Positions 17,565-21,741 of a DNA stretch of 21,741 nucleotides are shown piece after piece. The stretch lies in the NCBI GenBank assembly GCA_902459845.2, contig CABPSV020000235.1:1-21741 (forward strand). Reading direction: 5' to 3'. The notes under the pieces were generated by a model, which did not search any database, was not told the DNA's origin, and saw only the letters and a program-made list of their open reading frames with translations. A program made the translations under genes and the position numbers. Each line of letters opens with the position of its first letter. Position 1 is the first letter of the stretch. Source of the stretch: Hepatocystis sp. ex Piliocolobus tephrosceles (taxonomy: Eukaryota > Apicomplexa > Aconoidasida > Haemosporida > Plasmodiidae).

Positions 17565-17572
<8 letters not shown>

Positions 17573-17611
<39 letters not shown>
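17573..17611. repeat. (AT)n microsatellite
   Basis: About 39 bases of pure AT dinucleotide, the longest such run in the window. Confidence 0.85.
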
Positions 17612-17614
<3 letters not shown>

Positions 17615-17671
17615 TATATGTGTAATATTTTTATTACAGTTTGTATAATATATAATTAAATGAATGAAATA

Positions 17672-17732
17672 AGTTCAACTTCGAGTGTCTTGACATTACA
17701 CGATTGCATTAGTAGTTTATAGCCGCACAACA
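17672..17732. ncRNA. GC-richer island, weak structured-RNA candidate
   Basis: About 60 bases with markedly more G/C than the surrounding ~1 kb and no open frame. GTGT and ACAC can pair around a short loop (TTCGAGTGT...ACACGA). The island ends GCCGCACAACAAAAAAT, so an ACA sits a few bases before an A-run, as in H/ACA RNAs. There is no clear second hairpin or H box. Non-coding RNAs in AT-rich Plasmodium genomes often appear as GC islands, which is the main reason to list it. Confidence 0.15.
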
Positions 17733-17966
17733 AAAAATATATTTACATAAATATTTATATACATGTTTTCTATATAAAAATAGCTATTATATACAATATA
17801 TGAATATATTAAACTCCCATAAAATATCACATGTGATCATATTTCAGAAACATAAAGTATAAATTATTACTTTTATAAATGTATAAAAAAAAATGTTAAT
17901 ATTCAAAAAATATTTACTTAGAACTAATCACAAAGAACAATTTTACATTTAATTTTTATTAAGCTG

Positions 17967-17997
<31 letters not shown>

Positions 17998-18414
17998 ACT
18001 AATGATTTGTGTTCATATTTAATAAGTTATTCTTTTTTTTTTTTTAATATAAAAATTCAACATTAATTTATACAAGTTCTTAATGAATTATTTAGTTTTT
18101 TATTATTATATACTTAAAAAAAAAAAAGAAAAAAAAAAAATTTAGGTATAGATATAACATAATATAATGTAATATATTATAATATATTTAACAATGGTTC
18201 ATGTTAAAAAAAAAAAAAAAAAAAAATAAATAAACTATCATTACTATTATGATCGTGGTCAATAATCTAACTTTCAATACATCTTATATAATTCATATAT
18301 GTATGCATGTATGTATATATATACACGTCTAAATGTTTATATAATTGTTTTTTTTAATTTGTTTCTTTTTTTTTTTTTTTTTTTTTCTTTTAAAAAAGCA
18401 AAACTTAAATAAAT

Positions 18415-18696
18415 TTACGAATCGGTTATAATAACCTCTACTTCAACTACTGGGTCTATATTGAATGAAGTTATCTGTGTAACAACTTCAGCTTGTGAAT
18501 AAAAATCAATTAATCTTTTATATATTCTTAATTCATATCTATCCCAAGTATTTGTACCTTCTCCACAGGGTGATTTTCTTGTAGTAATTCTAAGAGTTTT
18601 AACTGGTAATCTTACAGGTCCTGATATACTCAAATTTTTTTCTTTGGCTCCCTTTATAAAATCACTACATACTGTTGGAGGAAAAAAAAAAAAAAA

Positions 18697-18741
<45 letters not shown>

Positions 18742-19278
18742 AATGCATATACAGGTAACGTACGTATAAATATATACATGTTCTGTTAAACAAAAATGTA
18801 AATCTTTTATATATTTATTATTGTAGTCATAAGATTAACAAGTATGTTCAATATAAAACTGAAAACATAAATTATTTTTTAATTCCTATAGATATATATA
18901 TATATAATATGACAAAACCGTCATATAAACACATGTATGTACTACTAAATATACATTGCTTGTTATTTATTCGTTTCATATGAAATGTTACGTAATATAT
19001 AGAACGTCATACACATATGTACTCATATATATATACGTATATATTCCTCCCCCCCCTCCCCATGTATGTTTGTATGTATTGATGTAGCTCTAAACAAATA
19101 TATGGATTATCTCATTATTGTATAAAACAACGATTTTTAATTATGTTTTAAAAGAATTTTTTTTTTTTAAATTACCTTTTTCTATGGCTCTTAAATTTTT
19201 GGAAGTTAAAGCAATACGTATATTGCGAGCCTTAAGCTTTTCGCTATCAACGACTCCTCCTTTGGCTATTTTATTCAT
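18415..19278 (-). CDS. RPS20: 40S ribosomal protein uS10 (S20e)
   Basis: Two exons: 19278-19176 (34 codons plus one base) and 18671-18415 (to TAA). They encode 119 residues, the same length as human RPS20. uS10 is a head-domain protein of the cytosolic small subunit. The splice (donor GTAATT, acceptor CCAACAG after a T-run, phase 1) restores the family motif [20 protein letters not shown]. Also diagnostic are [40 protein letters not shown] and [13 protein letters not shown]. The N-terminus [18 protein letters not shown] is lineage-variable, as expected. The ATG at 19278 is supported by the reading frame and by A/T-only sequence before it. Codons are visibly GC-richer than the flanks, usual for a highly expressed ribosomal gene. 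Confidence 0.97.
18672..19175 (-). other. uS10 intron (504 bases) with a G-run
   Basis: Boundaries GT (19175-19174) and AG (18673-18672). The intron is A/T-rich with (AT)n tracts. At 19046-19061 the + strand reads CCTCCCCCCCCTCCCC, so the sense strand has an unusual 16-base G-rich element (14 G). I looked for a C/D-box snoRNA, which ribosomal protein introns host in other eukaryotes, and saw no paired C and D boxes. Confidence 0.9.
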
Positions 19279-19651
19279 TTTAAATTAAACGATAAATTGA
19301 CTATATATAAATATTATATATATTTTTTAAATATTTGTTAATGAAAAAAATTATATAAAAAATTATTCTTTTTTATTGAATTTTTCGTAATTCTTCTGTT
19401 ATATGATTATGTATGTTTTATTTTTTTATTTGGAACATTTTTAACAAATTAAAAATTCTTATAATTAAAATTTATTTAATTAATACGTTCCATAGTTATA
19501 AAAAAATTTATAAAAAAAATGTTACATGAAAAAAAAAAAAAAAAAAAAAAAAAGTATCCGTATAAAAATATATATATATATGTATATAATATTTAAATTC
19601 ACGTTCGTATCAAAGCGTATATATTGTATGGTAATATAAAGGTAAATAAGC

Positions 19652-19682
<31 letters not shown>

Positions 19683-20259
19683 GAATACTAGCAGTTGTAA
19701 TTTTTTAAAATAAACAATTATTCATATATATATGTATGTTTGTACGTATGTAACTTTTAAAATGTAAAATATTCAATATTTAACATGTGTTATGATAATG
19801 TGACATAATTAAAGTATTTATAAATTAACATCGGTGTTATTATATAATTCGTTACTACTCTCTTTTTAAATAGGATTTTTTTTTTTTTTTCAAAGATCCT
19901 TACAAATATATTTATGTATTTGCATATTATGAGAGTAGGCTTTTCAACAATTTTACTTTTTTTAAGTGTTTAATATGTTTAAAGCTACAAAATTTTAAGT
20001 TCGTCATTTAATTTTTTACAATAAAAAAAAAAAGGTATTATATTATAAAAAAAAAAAAAATAAAATAAAATAACATATACACCTACATCACTGTATTGTT
20101 CTTATACTCATCCTCATAAGATTAGCATATAACCTACAGAAAAATTATAAAAAAACTGAACTCAGTAAGAACAAACTTATAATATTTTTGACAACTCCCT
20201 TAAGCCATATAATTATCATACACTTAGTATATTATCATTAAATTATTTTGCTCATAGTA

Positions 20260-20293
<34 letters not shown>

Positions 20294-21178
20294 ACTTTTA
20301 CATTATTTTCAATTTAATATTTAAAAATTTAAAAGCCTTAAATTTTTTTAAATGATCGTAATTATTGTCAATTTTAACAATAGGTTGAATAATTAATTAA
20401 AAAAATGAGGTTACAGAAAAAATATCTTTTTGAATTTTACCTCCTTTTTCTTTTTTTATTTTATTATTAAATTTTCATGTAAATTAATGAATTAAAGAGA
20501 GCATGAAGAAAAAGCAGCACACATAATTTTTTTCTCATTTTTTTATTTTTCATTTTTTATTGTTTATTAATCCACTTTGAAGTCAATTCAAAAATTTAAC
20601 GCATAATATGTAAAGCTCATTTAATAATTCAAATGATATAATAGATACCAAAGGTGTTGATTATATTCCAAGATTATAGTGTTTCTTTTTTTTTTTTTTC
20701 TTTTGTTCGTTATGTTCTAAAGTAACATGGTAAAACCAATTTTTTTTGTTTTTGTTTTTTTTTTTGCTTTTGTTTTTTTTTTTGTTTTTTTTTTTTTTGT
20801 TTTTTTTATTATTTTTCTCCTATGCATTTAAGATGATAAAAAAGGAGCTGATTATTTTTCAAAATAATAGTAGACTTGTATACCTATATATATAAAATAT
20901 GTTTAGCCACTAACATATATATACCATTCGCCTTACTCAACTTCCAAAAAAAATAACATTTATCATTAGTACATAACGCAAGTATATTTATTTATACACA
21001 GTTATATAAAAAAAAAATGAAAACAATCGACATATATATATATATATTAACAAGCAATAGTAACCACGTTGTAATTTTTTTTTTTTTTTTTTGCAAGCTT
21101 AAAAACGTTTAAAAAAGTTGTATTCATATAACATTTAACAATTTATAATTTTTATTTAAAAAAGTTATGCTTCATTTG

Positions 21179-21218
21179 TCTTCTGCTTCTATTACTGCTT
21201 CAGTTTCAGCTTCTGCTC
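21179..21218. repeat. Imperfect 6-bp repeat (TTCTGC/TTCAGC type)
   Basis: + strand TTCTGC, TTCTAT, TACTGC, TTCAGT, TTCAGC and TTCTGC occur in series. On the - strand one frame reads RAEAETEAVIEAEDK and then a stop, an acidic, GC-richer string resembling a protein C-terminus. That frame is closed upstream by a stop at 21240-21238 after the poly(A)-coded lysines and has no ATG. Treated as a repeat, with a coding remnant or homopolymer-length error as the alternative. Confidence 0.5.
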
Positions 21219-21683
21219 TTTTTTTTTTTTTTTTTTTTTATGTATAATAGCCACAAATAAAATTATTATACTATAAAATTCAAAGAAAAATTAGTTAAAC
21301 ATTTCGTGAAAATTTCAATATGAATTGCTCATACATTTTTTTTATATTATTTTATTTTTTTGTTATGTACAGCCATAAAAGGTGTGCATTTTTTTTCTTT
21401 TTTTTTCTTTTGAGTGAGGGGGGAGTTTATACACTACATGCATAGTACAATGTCGTTTTTTTTTTTTTTTTTTTTGTGTGTAAGTTTTGAATTAAGAGAA
21501 AATATGTTGCAAATACAAATATACATAATTATTCTTTAATTCACTATTTAAATAATTTATTTCAACATCTTTAATTTAAAAAAAAAAAACAATATAAAAA
21601 CAATATATGATCATTAAATATTTACTTTATAATTTATATTCATAGTTTACTGATGTTGCTTGATCACATTTTGCGTTACCGAA

Positions 21684-21685
<2 letters not shown>

Positions 21686-21729
<44 letters not shown>
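21686..21729. repeat. Poly(T) tract, 44 bases
   Basis: The longest homopolymer in the window, at its right edge. The true length is uncertain in any assembly. Confidence 0.9.
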
Positions 21730-21730
<1 letters not shown>

Positions 21731-21741
21731 TTCATAAATAA

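Larger units (their letters stand above)
15997..18414. other. Intergenic region: giant gene upstream / uS10 3' flank
   Basis: About 2.4 kb between two - strand genes. It holds (AT)n tracts (16121-16150, 17141-17166, 17573-17611), a 30-33-bp minisatellite plus 16-bp repeat (16731-16918), one exact GTGCAC hexamer (17301-17306; GTGCAC is the reported core of the ApiAP2 factor AP2-I, but a lone hexamer is weak evidence), a GC-richer patch at 17672-17732, and several poly(A)/poly(T) runs. Short frames are A/T-driven or repeat-driven, and no gene is called. Confidence 0.55.
19279..21741. other. uS10 upstream region to window end; no gene seen
   Basis: About 2.46 kb with promoter and 5' UTR of uS10 nearest 19279 and no supportable coding gene. 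It contains poly(A) runs near 19530-19553 and 19655-19680, an (AT)n tract at about 20265-20290, a GC-richer patch at about 20083-20225 with no clear RNA boxes, a GTTTTT-type T-rich microsatellite at about 20740-20810, an imperfect TTCTGC/TTCAGC repeat (21179-21218), a G-run (21418-21423) and a terminal run of 44 T (21686-21729). Confidence 0.5.

Noticed and set aside
18672..19175. Intron-hosted snoRNA in uS10, as found in the human RPS20 gene
   Set aside because: No C/D box pair on the sense strand of the intron.
20083..20225. C/D-box snoRNA in the GC-richer patch, - strand
   Set aside because: CTGA comes before the GTGATGT motif on the strand, the wrong order, and the C box has a mismatch.

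Overview
The window looks like a core (non-subtelomeric) stretch of nuclear chromosome from a malaria parasite (Plasmodium). By eye it is extremely A+T-rich. It has long poly(A)/poly(T) and (AT)n tracts in every intergenic gap, short introns of almost pure A/T, and a 2,165-codon intronless gene full of Asn-rich and slippage-type repeats. Its housekeeping proteins are of the expected apicomplexan type. The species cannot be fixed from the sequence: composition argues against the P. vivax/knowlesi group, while P. falciparum-like, P. malariae/ovale-like or avian lineages remain possible.

Layout. Three genes lie on the + strand: (1) the 3' end of a multi-spanning membrane protein cut by the left edge; (2) a small four-exon gene for a 95-residue single-pass membrane protein that looks mitochondrial and starts with a 9-nt exon; (3) a two-exon gene for an RbfA-type ribosome maturation factor with a plastid-targeting-like N-terminus. 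Three genes lie on the - strand: (4) NAA10/ARD1, the NatA catalytic acetyltransferase; (5) the giant low-complexity protein of unknown function; (6) 40S ribosomal protein uS10 (S20e), in two exons. RbfA and NAA10 are convergent. About 2.5 kb at the right end, upstream of uS10, shows no supportable gene.

Function. There is no operon-like logic, and each gene has its own long A/T-rich flank. Three of the six products touch translation: uS10 in the cytosolic small subunit, NAA10 acting on nascent chains, and RbfA in small-subunit maturation of (inferred) plastid ribosomes. This is probably ordinary core-genome mixing rather than a functional cluster.

I see no mobile element, CRISPR, tRNA or rRNA. 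The best items for a second look are: the 9-nt initiating exon; the NAA10 acetyl-CoA loop, which lacks its usual glycine; the RbfA whose KH-fold 'AxG' kink is replaced; an imperfect 57-nt hairpin in the RbfA upstream region; G-runs in an otherwise G-poor background, including one in the uS10 intron; and a ~300-bp hexamer array encoding ~50 Lys-Glu dipeptides that is open in all six frames.
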